DNA of 64,000 nucleotides from Gracilariopsis chorda (taxonomy: Eukaryota > Rhodophyta > Florideophyceae > Gracilariales > Gracilariaceae), in assembly GCA_003194525.1 (NCBI GenBank), contig NBIV01000242.1, forward strand, positions 46,898 through 110,897, in the 5' to 3' direction. Under the pieces are notes generated by a model. The model saw only the letters and a list, made by a program, of their open reading frames with translations. It was not told the origin of the DNA and did no database searches. Below, piece after piece: positions 1 to 10,457 of this stretch. Position numbers and translations under genes: made by a program. Within the stretch, counting starts at the first letter, position 1; every line of letters begins with the position of its first letter.

Positions 1-194
1 CTGTTCATGACCAGTGAAGGGCCTGTATACTCTTCATCACTTCAGTAAAAAGTGGGTGCTTTGTCCAGTACAGAGGCGAAATAAATAAGTCTTTGCTCCG
101 GGGTGAAGGGGAGAGTGTGTCTTCATCGACTGGTAAACGCTATCTCTCAATTATTTGACATTCCCTCTATGTCTGGGCTGGTGGAAGTGCATGC

Positions 195-423
195 ATATAA
201 TCAAGGGTGCATGGCTTTGGACTAGAATGAGGTGGTGGATCGTCGAACAAGACACATAGATATTCGACACTACTTTGCGACGCAAGCAATACAGGATAGG
301 GTGGTACGTCTTTTCTGGTGCACTACTGAAGATACGATGGCGGATATTTTGAACAAACCATTGGATAGATTTAAGCATGAGAAGTATAGAACTGAGAGCG
401 GCATGTCCATGACAGATACGTGA
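195..423 (+). pseudogene. Ty1/copia RNase H C-terminal fragment
   Basis: The frame encodes the end of a copia-type RNase H. A degenerate DNQGCMAL-like stretch precedes a stop (around 220), followed by RRTRHIDIRHYF, a variant of the family hallmark KHIDIRxHF, and then TMADILNKPL, the usual C-terminal signature. RNase H removes the RNA strand of the RNA/DNA hybrid during reverse transcription. A purine tract and an LTR start follow directly, as expected for the 3' end of a copia element. The rest of pol lies before the window or is lost. The in-frame stop shows it is dead. Family assignment is firm; the 5' limit is approximate. Confidence 0.85.
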
Positions 424-433
424 AGAAAGTCAC

Positions 434-443
434 AGAGGGGAGG
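434..443 (+). promoter_or_regulatory. Copia polypurine tract
   Basis: The purine run AGAGGGGAGG sits directly before TGTTGGA, the usual start of a copia LTR, just after the RNase H stop. Plus-strand DNA synthesis is primed from such tracts. Confidence 0.75.
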
Positions 444-800
444 TGTTGGATATACTACATATGTGTGAATTAGTGGTCTGCCACCGTCTACAAATTAGTA
501 TAGGTTCCAACGTATACGATGTGTACATTTGGTGCAGCTGGAAACCTGGTTGCCCTGTCTGGAGCATATTTCTGCCACAGGATGTGTTTACAGCGTCACT
601 CTGCAATGTCCTTGGTACCACTCTGTAGACATTGGTATTGTGCATTGTCATTGTTTTGACGCACAAAAATGATAGCGAGTGTCATGCAGAAACGTAGACA
701 AATGTTACTGGCAGGACTAAGTGCCCCCGGTAACATTGGATAGGGTTTAGTGTAGTATACCAGAAGGCGGAAAAATTGCAAGTTTGAAAGTGTATATGAG
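444..800 (+). repeat. Copia 3' LTR, 3' edge not resolved
   Basis: It starts with TGTTGGATAT immediately after the polypurine tract, a typical copia LTR beginning. No second copy lies in the window, so the end cannot be fixed. By about 800 the sequence has turned into an inverted copia gag fragment, so the LTR is probably truncated by, or joined to, that element. Confidence 0.55.
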
Positions 801-1180
801 GCGCTGGACTTGTGGTTCCTAGTAGAGCCCAGTCGGACCTGGCATATATTCTTGTTCAACCGTTAACATCAACCTCTCCGCTAACCTGCTAATAATCACG
901 ATATTCATTGCCAAGAACACAATTCTCGCATAAAGTTGATTGAGTACAGTTTGATGATGAAGCACATCGTGTAGCGCTTTCCATATGTTAGCAGCAGTGA
1001 AAACGTCCCTCACAAGATGCTGGTGATCATCAAGAAGTGTCAGACCAACGATGAATTTGGCTTTTGCATCATTTGTTTCGCATATTAAATTGATCTGCAC
1101 TTGGGAAACGTTCTTTCACCAGATGCTCCTCGAAATTACGATATATAAGTACGAGCTCAACCTTTTGCGGTCGCCCATGG
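800..1180 (-). pseudogene. Ty1/copia Gag fragment (UBN2-type domain)
   Basis: Reading on the minus strand gives DAKAKFIVGLTLLDDHQHLV, then NIWKALHDV and LNQLYARIVFLAM. This order matches the UBN2/Gag domain of copia elements (an AKA..I...L start, W..L in the middle, L...L...K.. end). Gag forms the virus-like particle. Only the central part of the domain is left. The N-terminus is degenerate with a stop near 1120, and the frame ends near 815. It faces the copia 3' end at 195-800, so two copia pieces are joined tail to tail. Confidence 0.75.
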
Positions 1181-1249
1181 CCTTTATCTCTACCTGATCT
1201 TCAATCTTAAAAATACACAACCTGTCCATCTGAGATGTGTGTTTAGCGG

Positions 1250-3480
1250 CCAAAACCCCAACATCTGTACGAATAATATTGAAAACGTGAAATATGATCA
1301 GCGGATCAAATGGCAGAAAATTCTATTCTTGGTACTCTAGAGGTCGGACCTCTGTCCCTCAGAGCCCTTTTTGGTAGGATATGATTTCTTCCGCCTATTC
1401 TCTCCTTGCGGCTAGTGAAAAGTAGCGTTTCTATCTACGAGAGATCCAAAAAAAATGGTCCCTAACCGCAGATATGCATTCATTATTACACCCAGTCTGG
1501 ACTGTCGCCAAAACTTTTGAAACGGCGAAACTGTATTTAGCGTCATAGAGCTTCCTTGAGTCAAAGAGCAATCAAATACGATTACTGGCAACGTCATCCG
1601 TATAGAGAGTGATCCTTCAGACCCCCCTCGCTGCAGAGACACAGCCCTCTTCGTATCAAAAGCTTGTTGTGGTATTTTTGCCACAGCTCAAGTACCTGGC
1701 ACCTAATATTACGTTCAGTGTCATGATCCGTTCTTCTACCAAACACGTCTTCCTTCTCACAAATGAGACAATGGTTATACTATGCTTGAATTTCTTGGTT
1801 CATTACGATGGTCATATCGAAGAGATGGTGTCCGATCAACAATCTCAACACGAGAAAATTTTTCGAAACAATTGGCTTGAAATCTGATTTTTTCAACTGC
1901 GTGGTCGGCCGTCCTTTGCTCGTGTACAAATAGCATTCAGATAGGTGTAAGGAGCCTCTTACTATGTTCTTTGGGAACCTGGGAGATCGAATACGTAGAC
2001 TAATGGCTCGAGGGAGCGCACTCAGAGCTGAGGTATGATTTCTTTGAGGGCTCAGACCCGTACAAACGCGGTGTAAGCATGCGCTACTGTTTTAAGAATG
2101 AAAATTGTACCTGGGTTTGACAACGGTTACCTGCATCGATGTCAGTGGACTCTGCATCCACGTGGTTGGTCATTGGCGTACAGTGTTTATAATCGAGTAT
2201 GAAAAGTTTTGCTACTAAAAAAGGTGTTTCTTCTCCGATTCTCCGAACGGTTCTCCAAATGGGACAGAAGTGCCCAAAAATTACGCCATAGCATTTGATT
2301 AGCAGAAGAAAAAAGAAATGTCTCGAGACATCGAAACACAATTCTGGGTTTGGCCTCCTCACCTCTCTGTCAAGGGATTTGTAATTCCGCTATTAGATAG
2401 CCCTGCACAGCTCTCATAATGTGGATCTGGTGGTCCGGGAGGGAAACCTAATGCGAAGCGGGAACCTTGCGTACCACCGATTCCTTCTATGTCACAGTTA
2501 GTGGGTTACCTCGGGCAGTAGCTCCAGCGACTGAGGCGTTGGAAATTGTTTTTCTGGGGTACTACTGATCGTCTCTAGGAGGCAATAATACCAAAAAACA
2601 CATCTATGAGCTTAGGGCTGTAGGTTTCTGATCGACGTTTGAACGAATAAAACGATTACTGGAAGGCTTGGCCACTCCTTAGGTAGACGGCCGGCTCAAT
2701 CTGAGTCTTTACATCTTGGAGACCCAAATTTCGCAGCAGAAACGAAGAAGAGGAATATTTTTGAAACAAGTATAATGAAAACCAAAATATTTCACAACCC
2801 AGAAACATTCAATTCGAAATCTAAATTATCTTTCCAGGTCACGAGACAACTTTTATGGCAAAGCTGCCAAAAGGGGAAAGCCGTCCAATGAGATTCGACC
2901 CTTGCATATTATGTAGTCGGCCCCCTGTATCCGACGGATGTTGAGTGTAGAACCAAAAAAGACCCCGGAATGCCACGAAAGCAGAAGCCATAGCCCTCGA
3001 ATGCGGTAGAAGGTAGCAGAATGGTTCATAACAGCCTTATGGGCAGGGATATTGAAGAGGAGACAACAGAATTAAAAAGAAAGAGATCCGAACGCATGGT
3101 GTGATAAAGACTCAAAAGAACGTTTGTGGACACCAGAGACAGGCGAAGAGGAAGATAGAACCCAACAAAAACGACTTTATGGATATTATATGCAGTAAAA
3201 ACGAACGCATAGGAAAAGTGAACAAACTTTACAAATGAAAGATATGTTTGAGAAGCAAACTGCTTCAATAGCCCGAACGGTTGACAATCTCCATTCTAAT
3301 CGCAGTCTCTGCCTTAGACAATTAGAAATATGTCGTTCAGAGCACCTATCCGAGTTGATATCTTATTAAGATCAGTTCTCAAAAGCAGCCTCTGTTTTCT
3401 GCACGAGAAGCAATTGCTATGGAGGTTTCATTTCCTAATCAGTGTAAATCACCGCGCGTTGCACTGTAGTCCAAACCAAC
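1250..3480. other. No gene recognised
   Basis: About 2.2 kb of moderately AT-rich sequence. Open frames are short, overlap on both strands and have no motif I recognise. It is probably decayed transposon or intergenic DNA. No tRNA, LTR edges or tandem array were seen. Confidence 0.5.
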
Positions 3481-3684
3481 TAACATGTTACTTGAAAGCA
3501 ACAAAATGGCTTACTTCTTCTCTTCGGATGGGAAGGGCGACAAGCCGGTTTTTACGGACTTTGGCCGTCCGGAGAGATCGTCGGAGGGCCAGTTAGATGT
3601 CTTCCTAGGAAGTGGCGTGCCTTGCACGCCAGTAAGGCATGTCCACGTGGACAGCCCGGGAAATCTACCAATTCAACCGCCGCC

Positions 3685-3945
3685 ACGGGCAGCTATATCT
3701 ATAGCTAGATATTGTTTCTCGCTCTCCCATACCGTCCTTGCCTGCACTCTTACACCATCTCGCTCTCTCACACCGTCCGTCTCTGCTCTCTCACACCATT
3801 TCGCTCTCTCACACCATCTCACTCTCATACTATTGCGCGTGTCTCTCACACGTTTGCGCCTGCTTCCCCACACTGTCGCCTGGCTTTCACCCGGTCCCGC
3901 CTGCTCTTTACCCGGTCCCGCCTGCACTTCACGTAGTGTGTCTGA
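3685..3945 (+). repeat. CT-rich imperfect tandem repeat after a TATA-like box (possible LTR R/U5)
   Basis: A TATATCTATAGC stretch at about 3692 is followed by several imperfect copies of an 18-base CTCTCTCACACC-type word (about 3715-3830). After that come two copies of a word containing ACCCGGTCCCGCCTGC (about 3888-3930). A TATA-like box followed by pyrimidine-rich repeats resembles the U3/R part of an LTR. No partner LTR is visible, so both orientation and identity remain open. Confidence 0.35.
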
Positions 3946-4196
3946 CTACTCCGTCGTCACCGAGTTAATTACCTACATAGGGTCAGCTGCTGTAAAGGTA
4001 CTTTAAGCCAACTTCATACTAATTGAGACGTACTAAATTGGGGTTCTAGTCCCCTAGTATACTCTTAATAGAAATTTACTTCAGAGTTATAGTAGCAGGA
4101 TATAGCTTGAAGATGGATCGAACCCACACAACTACTGAGAGGACTCTTAGAGGTGATATCCCGGAAAAACGAATGGCTACCAAAGCCACCAAGTAA

Positions 4197-5348
4197 AGGC
4201 CGTACAGCGTTCGCGAGGGCATTATTTGGAAGTATTCCAGCCGATGTGATGTCAACAAGGTGTCGGTACTATCAGGAAACGTAGGCCCAAGGACGTATGT
4301 TATCAGGTGTGCCAACAGTGATGAAGATAGGTTCTCCAAGGAAAAGGTCTCTCAACTGCTTGGGTCCCATATCCTTCCTTTTATCGATGACGGTCCATGG
4401 AGGGAGTGTTTATTCGAAGATTTGTATCTTCTCGGACTTATACTATCTGTCCGAGACAACACAAATTATTTGGCGCTGCCACGATTTGACTGGATGATTG
4501 AAATGATTGTGTACAAGGATCACTGGTACTTTGGTGTTGACTCAGTCATCAAACAGGAGCCTGCGATTGATTTTTATACTCTTCGTACCTTTGACACTCC
4601 CGGAAGCCATACTCATAAGATCTCCTCTTCTGATCGATTCCGGTTTGGAACTGATGGTCGTATCATGGCAATCTCTGCTATTGACGAGTGGTGCTCTCGC
4701 CATCCGGGATGTTACTTAAAAATGTCCACCGTGCGGTCTCGAGAAGACAACTCCGACCTTCGGGGTTAGGAACTTCAGGATGAGCATCCTATTCGCTTCC
4801 GAAACGAGACGAGCCTTTGTCTCCCTGCAGTGCTTTGTAACGGATTGTTCGCACGCCAACCTCCTGTCTGTCATGATTATTGGGGTACGTTCCTTGATTA
4901 CCTGCACGCATTCGAGAACTTTGGGATTCCTCCTCCACTGATTAGGGACCTTCGGGATCTTCAGAAGTAGCTGTCGCAGAGGGATGCAAACCTGGAGAGA
5001 GTTCAGTTCGGTACTGCGCTTTCTCTTCGCCAGATTATCAACCTTCCGGTGGGCGTCTATCTGTTAGCACTTCGTGGTTCCGGCCGAGTTTATTATACTG
5101 TTGAAATCGATACTGATCACAAACACATTCTCGACTTTGCTGAAGCTTATTGGCTCCAGTTATGCAGGCAAGCTTTGGAAAGACGTGTTGGTGGTGGCTC
5201 GACGTTCATATATGTATCTGAGATCCGGAAACTAGTATTAACGTCAAGAAGTTACTCGAAGCGCACCCTTCACCGCCACAACAACCATGGTAAGCGTCAC
5301 CGTAGGCATGCGTCACATCGTGAGGGGGATGTTATAGTCCTCGATTAG
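4197..5348 (+). pseudogene. Unrecognised protein, one frame with two TAG stops
   Basis: A single frame runs from a stop at 4194 to 5348 and is broken only by TAG at 4767 and 4968. Composition stays protein-like across both stops (for example PPLIRDLRDLQK before and LPVGVYLLALRG after), so it is one decayed gene of about 380 codons. The last 35 residues are very basic (RKLVLTSRSYSKR, HGKRHRRHAS), suggesting nucleic-acid contact. The start is unclear. A frame-internal ATG is lacking near the 5' end, so the true N-terminus may be lost. AATAAA follows 45 bases after the stop. It converges on a Ty3-type integrase end (5480), the layout seen in elements 1 and 2. No sequence similarity to the aORF of those elements could be seen by eye. 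It could instead be a gag read from a + strand LTR at 3.7 kb. Confidence 0.5.
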
Positions 5349-5392
5349 GTTTTTCATCAAGCGCTAGTCCCTCAACCACTATGCCTTCATTC

Positions 5393-5398
5393 AATAAA
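5393..5398 (+). terminator. AATAAA poly(A) signal candidate
   Basis: AATAAA lies 45 bases past the stop of the preceding + frame, in the spacer between the two convergent frames. A similarly placed AATAAA follows the aORF of element 2 (59617). Confidence 0.35.
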
Positions 5399-5479
5399 CC
5401 ACGCACAAATTGCATATATGCATCTGCTTTCCTAATATCATATATCAAGGTTTTATAATATATTAGTTTAGCCAGTTAC

Positions 5480-6160
5480 TCATGCTTGTTCACCTTCCCT
5501 TCTCTTCTTTAGAATCTTTGGTCTTCTTACATATGGTACTAGGCGTGGAGCGTGAATAGGACTCCTGCTTATTTTTTCATGCCTTGAAGCAGGGTGCTTA
5601 GCTGTAATGTTCGTACAAGGACCATAGAACTTAGATGTAAACGGGTGCCATTTCTTGGCTTTGTTCATACTTGCCCCTCGAGCTATTAGTAATTCGTTTT
5701 CTACCTGAATTACTTTATCCCTAGCAGCTCGTTGGGAATTTGCGTGCTTCAGAGCTCGCATGGCCCTTTGGCGCAAGGCAGACTCCAACTACACCCCACG
5801 ATGTAAGTCGCCACTCCTTATGATGAGAGCGGAGGGATCATCTTGCGACATGCGTGGTGGAACACAGTACAGCAATTCAAATGGACAAGGTCCATTCCTC
5901 CGATGACTGCGCCTGTATCCAAACAGTACCTTCTGCAGAACTTCGTCCCAAGGCTCATGGCACTCTAGGATGCTCTTCGTCATGGACTTCTCTAGAATGC
6001 CAATCATCCGTTCAGGTCTGCCATTCGAAATTGGTGCATATGCCATCACGGTCTTCCAGGTGATGCCGTGGTGTTTCTTGACTTCTGAGCAGAACACTTT
6101 TTTATGGCTCTACATTCCAACAAGTGGGTTTCGGATCGTGTACCTAACCATCGTAGACGC
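5480..6160 (-). pseudogene. Ty3-type integrase C-terminal fragment
   Basis: The minus strand reads HHGITWKTVMAYAPISNGRP followed by ERMIGILEKSM, which matches the part of the integrase core around the catalytic Glu (usual form YHPQxNGxxER). Then comes WDEVLQKVLFGYRRS.RRNG.CPFELLYC, the standard W...L..A..AYN....GxSPFELxYG block. The C-terminal 100 residues are basic and include KFYGPCTNI and PRLVPYVRRPK. The first two catalytic Asp residues lie upstream and are missing or decayed (stop near 6127). Integrase inserts the cDNA into the host chromosome. The lineage differs from elements 1 and 2, since the sequence around the Glu is different. Confidence 0.75.
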
Positions 6161-6179
6161 CAACCTACTGTGACGGTAT

Positions 6180-7920
6180 TCATTTGTGCAATTATAACTA
6201 TTTTGACTACAAGGTGCGAAAACTAATACCCTTAAGCAGTTTCTTTCAAAATTGAGAGTCTCTTTGAGGAAAAATTACACTTTTGAATGAACCATGAAAA
6301 CCAACTGGACTGCATACGTAGAGGTCAAAACCTGCATTAATAGCTTGTGTGTGAACTGTCAGACTAAATGTTACAGGGAGAGCTAATTGTGTGCGGCTCG
6401 AGTGCTAAGGATGTCTCCACTTGGGATCCACGCCATATCCAAAGAATGAAAGAATTGTGAGTTCTCATGCCAATGGTCTCACTTTGGAGGACGCACGGAA
6501 CTCGGCTCAAGAGCATATGGAGTGCTAGATACTTGAATATTGGACTCCAATTGATCTCATCAAAGTCCAAAATCTTTCTCCAGCGTACATTGGTGCGCAG
6601 TATGCCAGATACCAGTATAGAATAGTAGAGACATCAATACAGGTATGGAAATTGTGACAGATATTTTAGGGTACTCATGATTATGCCAGCAAATGGACCA
6701 ACAAGAGTTGTTTGGATATTGACCTCCGCTTTATAGACAGCGATGCAGAACCCATGCACGAGATCAATACATATCAGTCAAATAGAGATAAATCATTGGA
6801 ATCCCAGTCCCCGTGCAATGCCTGCTGAGGCTTCTTAAACTTACATGAAAGGTTTGTTTCGGAATAAAATAAAGTATACATCTTTTTATTATGTTGATGT
6901 AACACCTTACGACATCATATTGCCTCTGCATTAATATTACATAATGAAAGCGGCATATTCATCTGCATACCAAGTCGACCAAATGTTAAATCTTAACGGA
7001 ATTTTTGAGTCAAAGAGTTATGGGTACTGTCGCACACCAGCTTCTTTTCTTCGGATCTGGTGCATGCTTGCACATCTTTAGACCACAATGTAAAACTTTG
7101 AGCCGTTCTAAAGCAAAACTTTCCTACGACAGGTTACAGCGTTCCTGAAGTAGTTTCTACCCTAAATTGTTTGAAATATAAAGTATCTTGCCAATAGTTT
7201 GACAAAAGGCACCTCTACCTGGACTCCGAAATTTTTCATGGTTCCCATTATATATACGCTGCAGCTGACCAAGTATGATGGCTTGCTTGCGTTCATCACA
7301 TCATTAGTCATTGTAAACGCTCGTACGATTTCCAATGCCATGACAGTCAATAATTTTGCGTCGAAAAGACTGGGTCCAGCCCTCACGTTGAGAAAATCAA
7401 TGCACCGAATCAAGTTCTAAACAGAATGCCGAAAAGTGACCTTCCCATTCTTTTCTATTTTCCTTACCTGAGTAATCGTAGAGGAACCTATTTGCTATTC
7501 CAAATTTATTTTTGTATTGACCAAAGAGTGAACATCTATGAGAACTAGCCTTTGCACCATGCTTTTACTGTTGAGATGAGTATGACGTAGTTTTTGCTCC
7601 TCGCTCTCGGCACTTTAGGCCTGGTCGTGCGCAGTCACCGTCAACCGCCGTATTCGCAATGGTTATCAGTCTGATTCGTTAAATGACCGAAGTTTTCAGA
7701 TATTGGTACTCATGGTTTCTGCCCAGTTCGTAAAATAGTAGCCGATGATTTTGTGGTAGTGCTTCTGAACATGCGGAATATGAATCTGAAAATGGCATTA
7801 ATAGATGTCGTATCCAAGTGGCAAGTTAACAGAAGGAACCGAAAACCGAGGTTCTAAGTGACTGAATCACTCTAAACCCGAAGAGAAGTGGGCTGATGTG
7901 CGTAAAATAATATGCAGATA
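6180..7920. other. No gene recognised
   Basis: AT-rich DNA with short overlapping frames on both strands. No motif, terminal repeat or RNA gene was recognised. Confidence 0.5.
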
Positions 7921-7921
7921 T

Positions 7922-8275
7922 CCCAGAGAAGTACGTGGATGCTCTTTTGATGGGCGTTAACACGTTAAATTGGTTCCGTGCGTAAAACATGAGACGTGCT
8001 ATTCTACGTAGTACTAACCACTTATTGTAATTGTGTCACATGTACATGTTAATTTACAATTGATGTCCGAATGATTCTATAACATCAATAAATTGAAATG
8101 CAAGCAATGTTTTTAATTTTTTAACATCATTTGGATATCAATCACGAATTTGGATGTACATCTGGTAACTGATAAGTGGTTAGTACTGCGTTCGATAGCA
8201 CGTGTGATGTCTTACGCGCGGTATCACTAAGATGTATGCACGCCCATCCTACGTTCATTTATGTACGTCTCTTTA
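7922..8275. mobile_element. Fold-back MITE, copy 1
   Basis: About 354 bases form one imperfect palindrome. The centre arms GTACTAACCACTTAT (about 8013) and ATAAGTGGTTAGTAC (about 8174) are perfect complements. Pairing continues outwards (ACGTGCTAT, then the GATGGGCGT / ACGCCCATC words) to ends reading CCAGAGAAGTACGTGGATG on the left and a diverged complement on the right. It also continues inwards (ATGTACAT, AATT, ATTGAT). Each arm is about 165-170 bases. No transposase is encoded. A second copy with matching ends lies at 21622-21979. Edges are good to about five bases. Target duplication is unclear. Confidence 0.7.
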
Positions 8276-9591
8276 TATACCCTTTAATTGCAAAAAGAGC
8301 TCATCACGCGCTGTATCCCACAGCACAGCAAGTATGGAACACTCGCACATACTATTTATTTCCGCAAATTTCTTCAATATCCTGCTGATGTCCAAAAATC
8401 AAAGAAATTACATTGCCAGTAATTTCCTAGATTTTTGGACACTAATCGGATATATGGCATAATCTTGGATGCTCATAAGTCTGACATGCGCTGTGCTCCA
8501 TATCTGCGGTTGGATACTGCGGGTAAGGTTTTATGTATATAATCGAAGATTGCACTTGCTGCACATCATTCGTGCATCAGCTTGTCTCCCTAAGATCCTT
8601 CTAAGCTTCTTGCATCGGCCTCCTGTATCGAACTGGCACCCAAGCTGGGTGGTCCCAGAACGTCTGACGCTGTGAGACTGTCCTGCCAGGAGCTTGTATT
8701 ATGAATATCGGTTTGCGGAGGATAGATGCTTGCAGAAATGTCATCGATTTCTGTGGATTGGTAGTAGGCATAAAAGAAATATAAGCAGATGAGAAAGTTC
8801 TCAATGTAGAGACGAGATCTGTATGTACCAAAACTAATCGCACATCAAATTGGTGTCAAAGTCAAAGTCATGTTCTCAGATATTGACAAAGAAATAATCT
8901 CAAAGATGTTCTGCTTTAGATTGTCCCTGTCAAACAAGACAAACACTTTGGAATGTGTTTGAATGGATAGAAACTTATACACATTGGCTTTCCTGTACCA
9001 CTTCAGTACGTTATTATGTCCCTATTGACATGCAGGGAGGTGAGCCCGCGCCAGAGAACTTGGAACTTGCATCAAGGTAGCAGCTTGCTACGACTTGAAC
9101 CGAGTGGTACAGAAGAAATTAACCGAGCAGAAACACGAGGAGAACCGTCTAGTACCACTCAACTGGAATCTGCTCTGACCTTTGATGGTATCCAAAAGCT
9201 CTATATAAGCTTTTGAATTCTCTAATTTGGTAGTTAGGTTTCCACAAGTAGTTGTAACGTGCTTTCTTTTCCAAATCATCTCTGGATGGTGCTGAAAACA
9301 CGAAAATTGAACGGGGTTCCCGCCAACTGCAGATCAGGAACGCACCTTTTTCTTTCAATGAGATATGGCTCAATCACATGCCTCCCTTTTAATAAAAACC
9401 TTCTTGGATGGGAATTGTGAGGTCATAAAGCACATGATTGAGAGCAATAAGACCATCTGGTGAGGTAATCATATTTTCTCACTTTAGAAACCAAGCTATC
9501 TATTCTGTTTACCTATATTCCGAACCAACTCGGGGATGTATATGACATTAAAATAGTTAGTCCATTTGGTTCATAGTTTGGCACTATTGGG
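8276..9591. other. No gene recognised
   Basis: Unannotated flank of element 1. Short frames only; none shows a family motif. Confidence 0.5.
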
Positions 9592-10307
9592 TGTAGCGCA
9601 ACGCGGTCGCAGAGGTTAATCACACGTTGCGACTTATATATATGGGCATATCGCATCGCCGCGGAAGCGTTCGGTATATGAACCGGAGGTCAATTACTCG
9701 AGGCCGAGGTTACTTGCACATTCTAACGGACATTAGTTTACTTGCCACTTTGGCACACTTAGCACACGTGTAGTGGTGTTTGCACCTAATATTTAGGAAT
9801 AGCAACATTCTATTTATCTAATTTAATATAGCTGCCTGACAGTGGGCCGGCGCCGCCTATACTTAGGCAGGCGACCGTGACCCCACTGCAGGGAAGTAAA
9901 CACAATAACAGAGTGTTCGTCTCTGACTCAAAAACCCTTGGTGCCTGATAAACTCCATCGGAGAGCCACCACCGGGTGTAAGACTAGTTACTCCACCTCG
10001 TAGTATCTCGAACCGCATTCTGCGCCGCGTTATCATCCGCTCTGCGTGTTCCATCATTTCGCTTACATTTTCCCTGTTACAGGCAGCATTCCCGTGTCCA
10101 CCGGTGATCCCCTATTTCTTTGTCGCTTGTGTTGCGCTTCCTTTCCGGTTATAACGTACGCCTGCACGCACGTCGTGACGGTGAGCCTCGGAGTTATACC
10201 CGACTAGCGCGCCCACCACAGGTGCCCCTGTTTACTGTTGCTACCCTATACAGAGAAAGTTCCGAACGCCTTCGCGTGTCTTTCCCCTCGCTGGTTATTG
10301 CACCACA
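9592..10307 (+). repeat. Element 1, 5' LTR
   Basis: It starts TGTAGCGCAACG and ends TTGCACCACA, 716 bases. It is a direct repeat of 20222-20896, with long identical blocks (for example from about 9660 on and around 9840-9890). A TATATATATGGG stretch lies near 9640. The 3' part differs from the 3' LTR by a 14-base block near 10206 and by an indel before the shared TTGCACCACA end. No clear tRNA primer-binding site follows. Confidence 0.9.
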
Positions 10308-10457
10308 AACGGGTCTCCCGACTTAGAAGGTGGGACGAGACTCAGGTCCTCTGGATCGATTTTCGTGTATACGATTCTTTGCTCCACTGTTTGATTTTTC
10401 TTGTTGTTTTGTTTTGGTTGGGTGTTCTCGGTTTGAGGTTGTTCTTCTGAAATTGCC

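Noticed and set aside
4036-4055. tRNA-like T arm (GGGG TTCTAGT CCCC)
   Set aside because: The loop does not fit TTCRANY, and no D arm, anticodon arm or acceptor stem can be drawn around it.
4767-4970. Possible reassignment or readthrough of TAG, because both stops in the 4.2 kb frame and three of four in the element 1 aORF are TAG
   Set aside because: Other decayed frames stop at TGA and TAA as well, and the intact genes of element 2 contain no internal TAG. Ordinary decay is enough.
10308-10345. tRNA primer-binding site after the 5' LTR of element 1
   Set aside because: The nearest TGG is about 22 bases from the LTR edge and the following bases do not suggest a specific tRNA.
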